This document shows positions 44,194-52,391 of a stretch of 64,000 nucleotides of DNA, piece by piece. The DNA comes from Micromonospora sonchi (GTDB lineage: Bacteria; Actinomycetota; Actinomycetes; Mycobacteriales; Micromonosporaceae). Both the position numbers and the translations under genes were made by a program. Location of the stretch: NCBI RefSeq assembly GCF_014646235.1, contig NZ_BMNB01000003.1, forward strand, positions 124,001 through 188,000, in the 5' to 3' direction. The stretch's first letter is position 1. The number at the start of each line of letters is the position of its first letter. A model generated the notes under the pieces. The model saw nothing but the letters and a program-made list of their open reading frames with translations. It was not told where the DNA came from and searched no databases.

Positions 44194-44393
44194 CTCGCAT
44201 CGACCCGAACGGTGTTCCGACGCGCGCTGAGGCTGTCCGCCGTGACAGCCCGGCCGAGTGGGCGCGTGTCGAGTCCCGGCACGCGTGGCTGCTGCTGGCG
44301 GTTGTCGGCCTGCTGGGTGCGCTGCTAGTGGGTGCCGGCGTGGTGGCGGTCGACCACGGCTGGCTGCCGCTGCCGTTGGGGGGTGGCCGGTGA
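44190..44393 (+). CDS. Small single-pass membrane protein
   Basis: 67 aa with a hydrophobic helix (AWLLLAVVGLLGALLVGAG). GTG start overlaps the previous stop. Confidence 0.55.
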   Translation: MTRIDPNGVPTRAEAVRRDSPAEWARVESRHAWLLLAVVGLLGALLVGAGVVAVDHGWLPLPLGGGR

Positions 44394-44575
44394 ACGGGCA
44401 GGTGTTACGTCTGGCCCCGACGTCGCCGGGCCGCCCGGTGGTGGAGGTGCCGATCGGCCCCGGTGATCTGCCGGATGCGGAGCTGCGGCTGGTCCGGTGG
44501 GCCAAGGAGTTGCCGTCGGTGAAGGCCGGTCGCCGCACGGTGGAGATCGTGCCTGTGGGCGGTGATGCGGCGTGA
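44390..44575 (+). CDS. Small phage protein, unknown
   Basis: 61 aa (VNGQVLRLAPTSPGRPVVEV...). 4-base overlaps on both sides. Confidence 0.5.
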   Translation: MNGQVLRLAPTSPGRPVVEVPIGPGDLPDAELRLVRWAKELPSVKAGRRTVEIVPVGGDAA

Positions 44576-44796
44576 GGACTGTCGTCAAGGTCGCCACGTG
44601 TGGCTGTGGTGAACCGATCACCCGCCCCAACCCGCTCAACCCCGGCGAGTGGCTGCACACCGACGGGCGCACCGGATGCGTTGACTCCCTGACGCGTGAG
44701 CCGACGGGGGCTGATGCATGGCCGCGTAAGGAGTCGCCGCGTCTCGACCCGACCATCCTGTCCCGCAGCCTGCGCCGGGCGGGGGTGCGGCGGTGA
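44572..44796 (+). CDS. Small Cys-containing phage protein
   Basis: 74 aa with TCGCGEPI and a further Cys (GRTGCVDS), possibly a zinc knuckle. 4-base overlaps. Confidence 0.5.
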   Translation: MRTVVKVATCGCGEPITRPNPLNPGEWLHTDGRTGCVDSLTREPTGADAWPRKESPRLDPTILSRSLRRAGVRR

Positions 44797-45332
44797 CCCT
44801 GCACATCGTCCCGGTCAACCGCGACCAAGCTGTCGCGTTCATCGCAGACTGGCACCGCCACCACACCCCACCCGTTGGCTACCGATTCGCTGTCGGCGTC
44901 GCATCCGCCGACCTGCTCGTTGGGGTCGCAACCGTAGGGCGTCCGGTGGCCCGCCACTACGACGACGGGCTGACCGTTGAGGTGACCCGCGTCGCCACCG
45001 ACGGCACCCCGCACGCCTGCTCCGCCTTGTACGGGGCGTGTTGGCGTACCGCGAAGGCGATGGGTTACCGGCGGGCGATCACGTACACGCATGCTGACGA
45101 GTCGGGTTCGTCGCTTCGCGCGGCGGGTTGGTTACATGCGGCAACTCGGGCTGCCCGGTCTGGTTGGGACATGCCGGGTCGCCGTCGGGACAACGGTTCG
45201 TATGTGCCGGTTGAGCGGCTGCTGTGGCTTGTCGAGTCTGGTGCCGAAGCGTCTGTTCCTGTGCTGGTGTCTCGGCGTGGCAACGATGTTCAGCCGGTGG
45301 ACTTGTTTACGGCGGCGGGGGTGGCGGCGTGA
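44793..45332 (+). CDS. XF1762-family (GNAT-like) protein
   Basis: 179 aa. WHRHHTPPVGYRFAVGVA, VTRVATDGTPHACSALYGA and ESGSSLRAAGW match the phage XF1762 family, related to GNAT acetyltransferases. Substrate unknown; phage-borne copies may modify host proteins or DNA-linked groups. Confidence 0.78.
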   Translation: MTLHIVPVNRDQAVAFIADWHRHHTPPVGYRFAVGVASADLLVGVATVGRPVARHYDDGLTVEVTRVATDGTPHACSALYGACWRTAKAMGYRRAITYTHADESGSSLRAAGWLHAATRAARSGWDMPGRRRDNGSYVPVERLLWLVESGAEASVPVLVSRRGNDVQPVDLFTAAGVAA

Positions 45333-45691
45333 CCGCCCGGGTCGGCCTCGCGGTCGGCGGTGGGGCGTTCGCCGTGTCGGTTGCGTTCGCGCTCGCCGAC
45401 GTGTGGTTGGCCGCTGCCGCCTTGCAGATGGTGCCCGCCTACGTGGCTGGCCGGTGGGATCGCCGCCGGGACCGGAACGCCGAGTTGGTTTCCCTCGCCG
45501 CCGAGCTGAGGCGGGCGGAGGCCCGGATCGCCGCGCTCGAAGACCACATCGATGAGCAGTACGACCGCCGTGGCGCGGGCCGGTGGCTGGACGAGTCCCG
45601 GTTTGTGCCGGACGACCGTGACTGGCCCGAGCTGAACCGCAAGCCCACCCCTGCGGACGTCGCCTCACCGCGTCCGTTCTCCACCGCTTAA
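45329..45691 (+). CDS. Membrane protein with coiled coil
   Basis: 120 aa: hydrophobic N-terminus (GGGAFAVSVAFALADVWLAA) then a charged coiled coil (LVSLAAELRRAEARIAALED). Function unknown. Confidence 0.55.
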   Translation: MTARVGLAVGGGAFAVSVAFALADVWLAAAALQMVPAYVAGRWDRRRDRNAELVSLAAELRRAEARIAALEDHIDEQYDRRGAGRWLDESRFVPDDRDWPELNRKPTPADVASPRPFSTA

Positions 45692-45718
45692 CCACCACCC
45701 CCGAAGGGAGACACCCTC

Positions 45719-45976
45719 ATGTCTCTGCGCTCCCGTATGCAACGCATCTTGCATCTCGCAACCCGCAACACGCCGGCTGCTGTCCGTGACGTTGCCGTCG
45801 GGCGGGCCAGCGTCCCCGCCGCCAACCTGATCCGCCTCGGTGAGTGCGACGGCGACACGGTGTGGCTGCCCCGCCCCGGCGCCGCCACCAACCCCGGCCC
45901 TTACCGGCCTCGCCGCCGCGTCGCTGACCGCAACCGCATGCCCGCCGCTTTCGCCCGCCACCGGATCGCCGCCTAG
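45719..45976 (+). CDS. Small basic phage protein
   Basis: 85 aa Arg-rich protein (MSLRSRMQRILHLATRN...). GAAGGGAGA precedes ATG 45719. Unknown function. Confidence 0.55.
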   Translation: MSLRSRMQRILHLATRNTPAAVRDVAVGRASVPAANLIRLGECDGDTVWLPRPGAATNPGPYRPRRRVADRNRMPAAFARHRIAA

Positions 45977-46000
45977 CCCTGACCTGATCGGAGCGTGACC

Positions 46001-46549
46001 ATGTTCGAGCAGTTGACCACCGCACAGAAACTCGGCGTAGCGATCGTCGTGGTGGCCGTGATCGGCCTCCTGATTCTGCTGTTCGCGGGGGCGTGGCATG
46101 TGACCCGGATCGCGCGGGGGCCTGTCGCGGTTGGCCCGGACCCGACGTTGGAGGCGGCGCGACGCTGGCAGGCGAGTGCGGCCGGTGTGCGCCCGTGGTA
46201 TCTGCCGCAGCCGCAGCAGCGGTCGGATCCGGAACCTGAGCCGCGAGAGGAGCCGCAGCCGGAGCCCGTACCCGAGGAGGAGACACGCCCGGCCCAGGTG
46301 GCCAAGGTGCCCGACGACATGAGCGCCGTGGACGCCGAGTTCGCCCAGCACTTCCGGAACCTGCGGACTCCCCCGGCCGTGCCGACACAGAAGGTGTCCA
46401 CGATCGGCTGGCCCAACAACCCGCACGCCCCGGCTGTGCCGTTCCCGGTCGAGATCGACCGCCAGAACCGCGAGCTGCGGGAGCGGCTGGACGACCCGGA
46501 CCGCACCGAGCTGATCCCGCCCGTCCCGTCTCGGCGAGGTGCCGCATGA
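46001..46549 (+). CDS. Membrane-anchored Pro/Glu-rich phage protein
   Basis: 182 aa: N-terminal helix (IVVVAVIGLLILLFAGAW), then a cytoplasmic-type Pro-Glu repeat region (EPEPREEPQPEPVPEEE). Start ATG 46001 with CGGAG upstream; GTG 45995 possible. Confidence 0.55.
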   Translation: MFEQLTTAQKLGVAIVVVAVIGLLILLFAGAWHVTRIARGPVAVGPDPTLEAARRWQASAAGVRPWYLPQPQQRSDPEPEPREEPQPEPVPEEETRPAQVAKVPDDMSAVDAEFAQHFRNLRTPPAVPTQKVSTIGWPNNPHAPAVPFPVEIDRQNRELRERLDDPDRTELIPPVPSRRGAA

Positions 46550-46941
46550 GGTGGCTGCACCGTGTGGCGATTTGGTGGCGCAGCCGGTCGTGGCTGGCCG
46601 CGCGAGTCCGCGAGTTGGAAGCGCTGGAAGCCCGCCGGCTGCGCGAGCAGCGCGCCGAAACCGAACGCCGCGACGCGAAAGAGGCCGAGTTGCGGGATCG
46701 AATCATGACGCTGCTCGAAACCCAGGCGCGGCAGGAACACACCCACGTCGTGTCGGCCGCCGAGCTGCTCGCCGACTTGGAGCAGGAGCGGGTGTGGGGC
46801 AACGGCTACATCGCCCGCATCAACGCCGCCCACCAGTGGGCTGGCGTCCACCTTCCCGCCGATGTTGCGGCCGAGTTGTGTGCCGTGCTGTCCCCCACCA
46901 TGCCTGACGTTGAGGAGTCGCCGAATGCCGTTGTCGTCTGA
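46546..46941 (+). CDS. Coiled-coil phage protein
   Basis: 131 aa: basic amphipathic N-terminus (MRWLHRVAIWWRSRSWLA), then a long coiled coil. Overlaps both neighbours. Confidence 0.5.
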   Translation: MRWLHRVAIWWRSRSWLAARVRELEALEARRLREQRAETERRDAKEAELRDRIMTLLETQARQEHTHVVSAAELLADLEQERVWGNGYIARINAAHQWAGVHLPADVAAELCAVLSPTMPDVEESPNAVVV

Positions 46942-47245
46942 CCGCCCGTACCGGCCGATTGAGGTGTACGGGATCACCGCCGCCGACTACGGGCAGGCGT
47001 TCGTGGTGATGCTCGCGCTGGTGCTGTTGGCGATGGGACTCGTGTATCTGGTGATGCGGCCCGACCTCGCGGACGGCTGCCAGGCGGACGTGGACGGGCC
47101 CGAGGCGGATTCGGTCGAGTCGGCGGAGACGGTGGAGTTGCCTCGCCGCACCGGCCCGCGTACCGGCACGGTGTGTGACCCGCGCAACCGCAGCGTCGAC
47201 CCGGACGAGCTGACACGGGTGCTGGACCTGAGGTCGCTGCGGTGA
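46925..47245 (+). CDS. Small single-pass membrane protein
   Basis: 106 aa with a transmembrane helix (AFVVMLALVLLAMGLVYLV) and acidic tail. The start overlaps the previous gene by 17 bases. Confidence 0.5.
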   Translation: MPLSSDRPYRPIEVYGITAADYGQAFVVMLALVLLAMGLVYLVMRPDLADGCQADVDGPEADSVESAETVELPRRTGPRTGTVCDPRNRSVDPDELTRVLDLRSLR

Positions 47246-47478
47246 GGGGCTACGTGCTCGGCGCACTGCTGATGGCGGTCGCAGTCGGGCTATCGGCGCT
47301 GCTGGTGGTGCGTGTCCGCCGGCAGCGCCGCTGGCGTCGGGACGCCGCCGTGCAGGGCCCGGTCCGGGCAGCGTTTCAGGCTGCGCCGGGCCGTTGGCAT
47401 CCGTGTGATGGGCCGCAGCGGGGCTTTGCGGTGGGGCGGGCGAGGGTGCCCCGACAGCGGGACGGTCGGCGTGGCTGA
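47242..47478 (+). CDS. Small single-pass membrane protein
   Basis: 78 aa: N-terminal helix (GYVLGALLMAVAVGLSALLV), then an Arg-rich tail. Last gene of this plus-strand train. Confidence 0.5.
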   Translation: MRGYVLGALLMAVAVGLSALLVVRVRRQRRWRRDAAVQGPVRAAFQAAPGRWHPCDGPQRGFAVGRARVPRQRDGRRG

Positions 47479-47542
47479 CCGGGTTCGCGCAGTTGGGGCC
47501 ACTGTGGGGGTGGCCCCTACCCGTGTCAGGGCTGGCAGGCCG

Positions 47543-47785
47543 TCAGGTGTTGGGCTGGCTGCCTTCGGTGGGCTCCGGGTTGAGGTGCGCGCGCAGGATC
47601 TCGGCGGCGCGGTCGACGCCGCCGACCTGCTGGACGAGTTGCGCCAGGCCGTAGGGGATCACTGCCGCGACGGGTTCGCCGTGCCGCTCGATTGCGGTGG
47701 GCGTGTTCCGGATCAGGGCGTCGTCCACGACGGTCCGGAACTTGTCGCGGGCCGTTTGGATGCCCATCTTCGGCCACTCAGTCAT
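47543..47785 (-). CDS. Phd/YefM-type antitoxin-like protein without visible toxin
   Basis: 80 aa: GIQTARDKFRTVVDDALIRN, then TAIERHGEPVAAVIPYGL, the Phd/YefM DNA-binding fold. No toxin gene flanks it. It may act as a repressor through the inverted repeat beside it or neutralise a host toxin. Confidence 0.72.
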   Translation of the reverse strand: MTEWPKMGIQTARDKFRTVVDDALIRNTPTAIERHGEPVAAVIPYGLAQLVQQVGGVDRAAEILRAHLNPEPTEGSQPNT

Positions 47786-47791
47786 GTCGTC

Positions 47792-47829
47792 ACCTTACAA
47801 CTCCCTAGACTCTGGAAGGTCTGTAAGGT
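47792..47829. promoter_or_regulatory. Inverted repeat between antitoxin-like and antirepressor genes
   Basis: ACCTTACA (47792-47799) and TGTAAGGT (47822-47829), 8-base arms 22 apart, with an extra GTAAGG just downstream. It lies in the divergent gap 7 bases from the antitoxin-like start, the usual place for Phd autoregulation. Confidence 0.55.
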
Positions 47830-47880
47830 AGCGTAAGGGTTGGAAGTGCTGGAAGCCAGAGCAAGCTAGGAGCGCACCCC

Positions 47881-48723
47881 TTGACCACCATCGAGGTGTT
47901 CCAATTCCCGGCCACCGGCCACAACATCCGCACCATCCTGCGGGGAGCCGAACCGTGGTTTGTTGGCCGCGACGCGTGCGCCGTGCTGGAAATCGCCAAG
48001 CCGGAGAACTCGCTGGCACTCCTGGATGCGGACGAAAAGGACACCCACAGTGTGGGTACCCCCGGTGGAGCGCAGAACGTCACCATCATCAGCGAATCCG
48101 GCCTCTACTCGCTGATCCTCCGCAGCCGCAAGCCGGAAGCGAAAACCTTCAAGCGGTGGATCACCCACGACGTGCTGCCGGCCATCCGCAAGACCGGCCG
48201 GTACGACGCACTCGACACCAACGACGGTCGCCACCAGATTCCGCAGTCGTTCGCCGACGCACTACAGCTCGCCGCCGACCAGGCGCGGCAAATCGAGCAG
48301 CAGCAGACCGCCATCGCCGAACTGGAACCCCGCGCCCAGCAGGCCGACCACTTTCGGGCCGCCGACGGGCTCGCCGCTATCGCCAGCTTCTGCAACGACC
48401 TTCAACTGTGGGCGCACGAACACCACGGCCTGCGGCTGCGCCATGACGAGATCCGCGACTTCCTCGGCGACATCGGCCTGATCATCCGGTCGGACAGTCT
48501 CCGCCGCAACGAACCGTACGCGGAAGCGATCAAGGCCGGGTTGGTGCGGCCGAAGCACAGCACCTACGAGACGAACACGCGCGGCGACCAGGAAACCACG
48601 TCGGCCCGGCTGACCCCGAAGGGCTGGGGCTACGCCTGGGATCGGGCGGTGCGGCGTATCGCCGAGCACGGCTCGCTTGCCCCGATGACTGCCGTCGCCC
48701 AAACCAACTCGGATCGGAGTTGA
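47881..48723 (+). CDS. Bro-N / KilAC-type phage antirepressor
   Basis: 280 aa. Bro-N domain (IRTILRGAEPWFVGRDACAV, then SGLYSLILRSRKPEAKTFKR and VLPAIRKTGRY), coiled linker, then a KilAC-like C-terminal domain (LTPKGWGYAWDRAVRRI). TTG start at 47881 with CTAGGAG upstream. Probably counters a phage or host repressor. Confidence 0.85.
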   Translation: MTTIEVFQFPATGHNIRTILRGAEPWFVGRDACAVLEIAKPENSLALLDADEKDTHSVGTPGGAQNVTIISESGLYSLILRSRKPEAKTFKRWITHDVLPAIRKTGRYDALDTNDGRHQIPQSFADALQLAADQARQIEQQQTAIAELEPRAQQADHFRAADGLAAIASFCNDLQLWAHEHHGLRLRHDEIRDFLGDIGLIIRSDSLRRNEPYAEAIKAGLVRPKHSTYETNTRGDQETTSARLTPKGWGYAWDRAVRRIAEHGSLAPMTAVAQTNSDRS

Positions 48724-48726
48724 CCC

Positions 48727-49125
48727 ATGACCATCACCGCTGACACGGCTGCCGCATCCGCTGGCTTCGACCTCGTTCAGGCCCGCCGCGATACCCCCAA
48801 CTGGCCGCCCCTCGACGGCGACCGGTGGGCCGACCGCCACGGCGACCAGTGGATCGCCTACATCGCCGAGCACGGCGACACTGCCACCCTCGCCTTCCTC
48901 AACGTCGGCCGGGACGCCCGCTGCCTGGCCCGCTACGCGCTAGAGAAGCACGGCCCGCTGACCCTGGTGGCGGCGGGTGCGGAGCGGCAGCGTTTCGAGC
49001 GGCTACCGGCCGACGCCCGTGAGCGGTACACCGCCTATCTGGCTGCCGCCTGCTGGCTGTGCGGTCCGGAGGGTTCGACCGGCGTGTACTGCGGCACCTG
49101 CGATGAGTCGGAGGTGCAGCCGTGA
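48727..49125 (+). CDS. Hypothetical phage protein with C-terminal zinc knuckle
   Basis: 132 aa; the C-terminus has CWLCGPEGSTGVYCGTC, two CxxC pairs. Overlaps the next start. Confidence 0.55.
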   Translation: MTITADTAAASAGFDLVQARRDTPNWPPLDGDRWADRHGDQWIAYIAEHGDTATLAFLNVGRDARCLARYALEKHGPLTLVAAGAERQRFERLPADARERYTAYLAAACWLCGPEGSTGVYCGTCDESEVQP

Positions 49126-49385
49126 CCGACGTCGACATGCTGCGTGAGGCAGCCACCCACCTTCGCGCCCTCGCCGCTGTCGTGGGCAACCCGAACCCGT
49201 ACGCCCGCCCCGACCTGAACGCCGCGTTGGCGGACTGGCTGGAAGCGGAAGCCGACCACCACGAGGCGCGCGACCGGGTGGTGGACGCTGCCACCGACTC
49301 CGGCGAGTGGTACGTGCGTCTGTCCGCTTCGACGTTGCCGCAGGCCGTGGCGGTTGCCCGCGTCGTGCTCGGGGGCCAGCCGTGA
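49122..49385 (+). CDS. Small helical phage protein
   Basis: 87 aa: EAATHLRALAAVVGNPNPYA, then a Trp-containing helix pair. Resembles the small actinophage proteins that pair with WhiB-rich early regions. Function unknown. Confidence 0.5.
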   Translation: MTDVDMLREAATHLRALAAVVGNPNPYARPDLNAALADWLEAEADHHEARDRVVDAATDSGEWYVRLSASTLPQAVAVARVVLGGQP

Positions 49386-49498
49386 CCGACCCGCGCTGCA
49401 CCTGCATCCCGACGCCCGAAGGTGACATCGACTCGGACGGCTGCGTCCTGGACGACTTTCCGCTGTGCGGGCTGCTGGTTGGGGAGGACGGCCAGTGA
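49382..49498 (+). CDS. Tiny Cys-containing phage protein
   Basis: 38 aa with four Cys (RCTCIP, GCV, LCG). Accepted because both ends overlap neighbours by 4 bases in the operon pattern. Confidence 0.45.
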   Translation: MTDPRCTCIPTPEGDIDSDGCVLDDFPLCGLLVGEDGQ

Positions 49499-49713
49499 CC
49501 GCCGTGCCGCTGCTCGCTGACCGTCCGCTGCCGCCGATGCCTCACCCCACCCCGGGGAACCCGTTTCCGTCGCCGATGCCGCCGCCCAGCTACCAACCGG
49601 CATGTCCGACGTGCGGCGGGCCGGTCGCCTCACTGCTGGCCGGCTGCTCGCGGCGGGCGTGCCTGATCGCCGACCTCGACTACGACGCCCGCTTCGACAA
49701 CCAGGACTGGTGA
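49495..49713 (+). CDS. Small Pro-rich zinc-finger-like phage protein
   Basis: 72 aa: Pro-rich N-terminus, then CPTCGGPV and CSRRACL. Its last base is the A of the next ATG. Confidence 0.5.
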   Translation: MTAVPLLADRPLPPMPHPTPGNPFPSPMPPPSYQPACPTCGGPVASLLAGCSRRACLIADLDYDARFDNQDW

Positions 49714-50756
49714 TGACCGACACCGCGCCGCGCACCGGCCCCACCTTCCACGGCGTCACCGAAGACGGCGACCGCCGCTTCTACATCTTCGGCGACCACC
49801 GGCTGGTGTCCTGCACCGCCGTTACCGGCGTCATCGCCAAAGACGCCCTGCTGCGGTACGCCGCCAACCAGGCCGTTGCCGCCGTGTTCGAGGAACTGCC
49901 GGCCATCGTCATCGCGTCGCGGATCAAGCCGTGCGGCAACACCAGCCACCGCTGCGACCACGACAACACCATCCGCTGCGACGCTTGCGCTTGCCGTGAA
50001 TGCAAAACGTGCATCGCCAACTGGCTGGCCGAACGGCACATGGCGAACACGGCCCGCCGCGCCGACGAAGGCACCCGCGTACACGACGTGATCGAGTGGT
50101 GGGCGCTGCACGGCGAGATCAAGCCCTACGACGACGACATCGCCCCCTACGTGAAGGCGTTCCAGGCGTTCGTTGTCGAGTACGGGCTGACCCCCGATTC
50201 GTTCCTGCTGTCCGAAGCGCTGGTCGTCAACCGGGGCGCCGGATACGCCGGCACCACCGACGGCGTGATCCGCATCTACGCCGCCGCGTCGCAGGCTGCC
50301 GCGAAGCTCGTCTCCCGCGTGACCGGTGTGCCGTGGAAGAAGGCCGCCAAGCTCGGTCTGACCGTCGACCTGGTAATCGATTTCAAGACCCGTGAGGGCG
50401 AGAAGCCCCGCTTCTATCCCGAGCAGGCGTTGCAGCTCACCGGCTACCGGCATGCCCCGATCGTGCGGATCAAGAACAGCGACGAAGAGTTCCCGATGCT
50501 GCCCACCGACGGCGGCATGCTCGTCCAACTTCGGCCTGACGGTGTGACCGTCCGCCTGGCCGTGACCACTGAACGAACCTACCGGCGCGGGTTTCTGTAC
50601 GCGCTCGGCTTGACGAAGTGGCTGATCGAAGAAGGCCCGGCCGCCGTCAGCGCGCACACGTTTGTGCTGCCGGAGACGATCGCCGCCCGCAAGCGGAAGG
50701 CCGCCAAGGAAGCCGCCGCCGCTGTCCCCGCCGAGCCGGCCCCGGCCGCCGCCTGA
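49713..50756 (+). CDS. PD-(D/E)XK exonuclease, RecE/Cas4-like, with Cys cluster
   Basis: 347 aa. The nuclease core has GYAGTTDGVIRI, VIDFKTREG (D-x-K) and ALQLTGYRHA (Q...Y), the RecB/RecE-type pattern. An early Cys-rich insert (CGNTSHRCDHDN, then CDACACRECKTC) may hold Zn or an Fe-S cluster. Likely end-processing in phage recombination together with the next gene. ATG 49713 overlaps the upstream stop. Confidence 0.8.
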   Translation: MTDTAPRTGPTFHGVTEDGDRRFYIFGDHRLVSCTAVTGVIAKDALLRYAANQAVAAVFEELPAIVIASRIKPCGNTSHRCDHDNTIRCDACACRECKTCIANWLAERHMANTARRADEGTRVHDVIEWWALHGEIKPYDDDIAPYVKAFQAFVVEYGLTPDSFLLSEALVVNRGAGYAGTTDGVIRIYAAASQAAAKLVSRVTGVPWKKAAKLGLTVDLVIDFKTREGEKPRFYPEQALQLTGYRHAPIVRIKNSDEEFPMLPTDGGMLVQLRPDGVTVRLAVTTERTYRRGFLYALGLTKWLIEEGPAAVSAHTFVLPETIAARKRKAAKEAAAAVPAEPAPAAA

Positions 50757-50772
50757 CCCTGAGGAGACACCC

Positions 50773-51996
50773 ATGCCTCTGAACGATTTGAAGGAACGCC
50801 AGAAGCAGCTTGCCGAGGTTGGGCGCATCCGCCTCGGACAGCGCGTGCCCGGCAACAACGGCCGGATGCGCCCGGAGAAGTTGCAGACGCTGCGGTTCAC
50901 GTCCGCCGCCCGGCACCTCATCGAGGAGGTTGCCCGCCAGTACGGCGGCGAGGTCCGCAACTGGCAGGGATCGTCCGGCCCGGAGTTCGAGGTCATCACC
51001 AACGTCTCCCAGGTGCCCGTCTACGTAGCACGCCAGAAGATCGACCCCTGGTATGAGATGTGGGGCGGCGGGGTGATGCAGCGCCGCTGCGACGGCATCA
51101 CCGAGGCCAAGCGGAACACCCCGTGCATGTGTGCGCCCGTCAAAGAGTCCGCGTACGCCGCTGGCCGTGACCTCAAGCCGGGCGAGGTGTGCAAGCCGAC
51201 CGTGCGCGCGTCGGTGATGCTCGCCGACGTTCCCGGCTTCGGGGTGTGGCGGGTCGACAGCCACGGCATCAACGCCGCCACCAAGGGGTTGGGCGGGCAC
51301 GTCGCGGATTGGATTGCCGCGCTGCCTGACAACGCCCGTGTTCCGGCTCAACTGATGATGGTGCCCCACAAGGAGAAGCACCTGATCATCAAGAACGGTC
51401 AGGAGAAGGTCGAAACCTACGAGTTCATGGTGCCGATGCTGTTCATCGACAGCGTCACCACCCGTCAGATTCAGGGCGGCACCGAGGCGATGTTGGAGGC
51501 GTTCCGCGCCGCCGACCGCCGCCAGGTTGCGGCCCGTCAGCTTGCCGCCATCGAGGCCACCGCCGCCGAGCATGATGGGGAGAAGCTGACCGAAGCGGAC
51601 GTGATCCGGCTTGCCGACAAGGTGGAGTCGATCCCCCAGTTGCAGACCCTCTGGAATGAGGCCCGCGACGACGGGGTGTTGACGGAGGCGGCGAAGCGAA
51701 AGCTGCAAGACCGGGCCGCCGCCTTGGGTGCCACCCCGAAGCAGCCCGCGCAGGAGCGGGCCGCCGCCGACACGCCTGCCGCGCCTGCCGCCGAACCGGC
51801 GGTGGAGGCCGACGTTGACGAGCCGAACGCCGACGCGCTGTGGGTGCAGATCCAGGCCGCCGCCGGCAAGCGGAAGTGGAATTCGGCGGCACTTGAGGAG
51901 CGGATCTGCGCCCGGTTCAACAAGCCGTCGGACGAGATCAACGGCTGGCAGATGGCGACGTTCCTCGCCGAGGTCGAGAAGGGCCAGATCCAGTGA
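50773..51996 (+). CDS. phiC31 gp3-like recombination directionality factor family protein
   Basis: 407 aa. The N-terminus MPLNDLKERQKQLAEVGRIR plus RPEKLQTLRFTS, GGEVRNWQG, FEVITNVSQVPV and RRCDGITEAKRNTPCMC strongly recall phiC31/phiBT1 gp3, the serine-integrase RDF. Here the prophage integrase is a tyrosine recombinase, so the ancestral DNA-metabolism role of this family may apply. C-terminal Ala/Pro linker and small helical domain. GAGGAGAC precedes ATG 50773. Confidence 0.72.
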   Translation: MPLNDLKERQKQLAEVGRIRLGQRVPGNNGRMRPEKLQTLRFTSAARHLIEEVARQYGGEVRNWQGSSGPEFEVITNVSQVPVYVARQKIDPWYEMWGGGVMQRRCDGITEAKRNTPCMCAPVKESAYAAGRDLKPGEVCKPTVRASVMLADVPGFGVWRVDSHGINAATKGLGGHVADWIAALPDNARVPAQLMMVPHKEKHLIIKNGQEKVETYEFMVPMLFIDSVTTRQIQGGTEAMLEAFRAADRRQVAARQLAAIEATAAEHDGEKLTEADVIRLADKVESIPQLQTLWNEARDDGVLTEAAKRKLQDRAAALGATPKQPAQERAAADTPAAPAAEPAVEADVDEPNADALWVQIQAAAGKRKWNSAALEERICARFNKPSDEINGWQMATFLAEVEKGQIQ

Positions 51997-52391
51997 GCTA
52001 CGCGTGGGAAGAAGCGGAATACGACTCCCTGTCGCTGCTGGAAGCCCAGACCTACATGCGCTGGGTGCTGCGCGCCATGCACGACACCGCCCGAAGCCTC
52101 GCCACCCTCCGCGACGCCGAGGTGGACGCCAAGAAGGAGTACGAGGCTGCCCGCCGCCGGCTGATGTTGTCGCCGGAGTGCCCCCGTGTCGAGCGGGGCG
52201 GCTACACGGTCGCTGACCGGGATGCGTGGGTGGACGAGCGGTGCGCCGATCAGCGCACCGCGTACGAGGTGGCTACGGCGGCGAGGGAGACGGCTAGCGA
52301 CCAGTTGCGGACGTTGAACTCGCAGTCTGTGGTGATCACGGCCCTGTCGAAGAATGTGGCGCAGGTTCACGGCGTGCTGGGTGAGCGGTGA
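51993..52391 (+). CDS. Helical phage protein, unknown
   Basis: 132 aa, largely coiled coil. It follows the gp3-like gene with a 4-base overlap. Possibly a recombination accessory. Confidence 0.55.
   Translation: MSYAWEEAEYDSLSLLEAQTYMRWVLRAMHDTARSLATLRDAEVDAKKEYEAARRRLMLSPECPRVERGGYTVADRDAWVDERCADQRTAYEVATAARETASDQLRTLNSQSVVITALSKNVAQVHGVLGER

Noticed and set aside
47478..47880. Toxin partner for the Phd/YefM-like gene
   Set aside because: No frame on either strand here encodes a recognisable Doc, YoeB, RelE or PIN protein.
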